Positions 5,546 through 6,195 of a DNA stretch of 6,195 nucleotides are shown piece by piece (position 1 is the stretch's first letter; every line of letters begins with the position of its first letter). The stretch is from positions 1 through 6,195 of the forward strand of contig LGFB01000082.1 in the NCBI GenBank assembly GCA_001508835.1, in the 5' to 3' direction. The position numbers and the translations under genes are program-made. Source of the stretch: a bacterium 42_11 (lineage in GTDB: Bacteria; Synergistota; GBS-1). The notes below the pieces were generated by a model that saw only the letters and a program-made list of their open reading frames with translations, searched no databases and was not told the DNA's origin.

Positions 5546-6195
5546 ATGAGTAAAAGATATTTAACAGCTGAAAGTGTATGTGCTGGACATCCTGATAAAC
5601 TATGCGACATCATAGCAGATAGCATTTTAGAAGCATGTTTACGTAAAGACAAAGCATCACGTGTCGCTTGTGAGGTAATGGCAACCAAAGGGAAAATTAT
5701 CGTGGCGGGCGAAATCTCCTGCAGCGAGAAAATAGACATCCGATACATTGTTAGGAATGTCCTTAAAGAGATTGGATACAACCCTCTTAAATTCTTGATT
5801 TATGTATTTGTACACAAACAAAGTGTAGATATTGCAACTGGCGTGGATACTGCACTGGAAGTAAGAAATGGGATAAACGAACAGTATGGTTCGATAGGTG
5901 CTGGAGACCAAGGAACTGTGTATGGCTATGCTACAAAGGAAACAGGAGAAATGCTTCCCCTACCCCTTGTACTATCTCACAGGATTGTAAAGAGACTGGA
6001 TGATTGCCGAAAAGGGAAACTGATAAAAGGTATCCACCCAGATGGTAAAGCGCAGGTGACGGTGGAATATGAAGGAGACACTCCAGTGCGAATAAAGACT
6101 ATTGTGATATCGGTACAGCATGATAAGAATAAAACACAGGAAGAACTAAAGACAGATATCCTTAACAATGTCCTATGGCAGTGCTTTGAGGACTT
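5546..6195 (+). CDS. metK: Phage S-adenosylmethionine synthetase, 3' partial
   Basis: Makes S-adenosylmethionine from methionine and ATP. The frame is open to the window edge, giving 216 residues, a little over half of the roughly 380-400 aa usual for the family. Visible signatures: ESV-CAGHPDK at residues 9-18 (H15, D17, K18 of the ATP/Mg site), E43, E56, KQSVDIATGVD at 91-101, GAGDQG at 118-123 (central signature), and HPDGKAQVT at 164-172 (K168, matching the phosphate-binding lysine). All catalytic residues expected in this half are present, so the gene looks functional. Relative to E. coli MetK, the segment between GY (77-78) and KQS is about seven residues shorter and lacks the GFDA-type motif. 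AGGAGA at 5534-5539 lies 6 bases before the ATG, so it is co-transcribed with the small terminase gene. A SAM supply for phage DNA methyltransferases encoded outside the window is the likely reason for its presence (inference). Confidence 0.92.
   Translation, partial: MSKRYLTAESVCAGHPDKLCDIIADSILEACLRKDKASRVACEVMATKGKIIVAGEISCSEKIDIRYIVRNVLKEIGYNPLKFLIYVFVHKQSVDIATGVDTALEVRNGINEQYGSIGAGDQGTVYGYATKETGEMLPLPLVLSHRIVKRLDDCRKGKLIKGIHPDGKAQVTVEYEGDTPVRIKTIVISVQHDKNKTQEELKTDILNNVLWQCFED

Noticed and set aside
5395..5911. Minus-strand frames opposite the small terminase and SAM synthetase genes.
   Set aside because: The plus strand encodes well-conserved proteins through this region; the antisense translations show no domain.

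Overview
The window is part of a tailed-phage genome, most likely an integrated prophage, in a low-to-mid GC Gram-positive host, probably a member of the Clostridia. This rests on strong AGGAGG-type ribosome binding sites, AT-rich codon choice, and a gene order typical of siphovirus prophages of Firmicutes. Every supported gene reads left to right. The two edge genes are cut: the first lacks its 5' end and the last lacks its 3' end. No tRNA, rRNA, CRISPR array or insertion sequence was seen.

Replication and recombination block (2-3922): an AEP-type primase fused to a VapE/D5-like helicase is followed by an unusual 257-base gap. Next come a small VRR-NUC nuclease and a SNF2-type helicase, which overlap by 20 bases and are probably translationally coupled. 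The gap (2054-2310) holds many GGAACA/TGTTCC repeats in both orientations, a 23-bp dyad, an AT-rich stretch and two overlapping 14-bp palindromes in an alternating purine-pyrimidine run. Its position just behind the primase-helicase gene makes it a candidate replication origin or control region.

Switch region (3927-4482): a 152-aa protein with a sigma-region-4-like C-terminus (DUF1492/ArpU-like) probably activates late genes. It is followed by a promoter-like stretch with a poor -35 box and then a strong hairpin with a T tail. The hairpin either ends the early transcript or attenuates the late one.

Packaging block (4505-6195): an HNH endonuclease, a G-rich noncoding spacer that looks like a cos site, a P27-family small terminase, and the start of a phage-type S-adenosylmethionine synthetase. 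HNH protein, cos and terminase are expected to act together in cutting concatemeric DNA. The SAM synthetase is the least expected cargo: it suggests that SAM supply matters to this phage, perhaps for DNA methyltransferases outside the window. The large terminase would be expected downstream but is not visible.

Nothing here is an unmistakably new system. The items most worth a second look are the repeat-dense gap after the primase-helicase, the promoter/hairpin leader before the HNH gene, the probable cos spacer, and the phage SAM synthetase with a shortened N-terminal segment.
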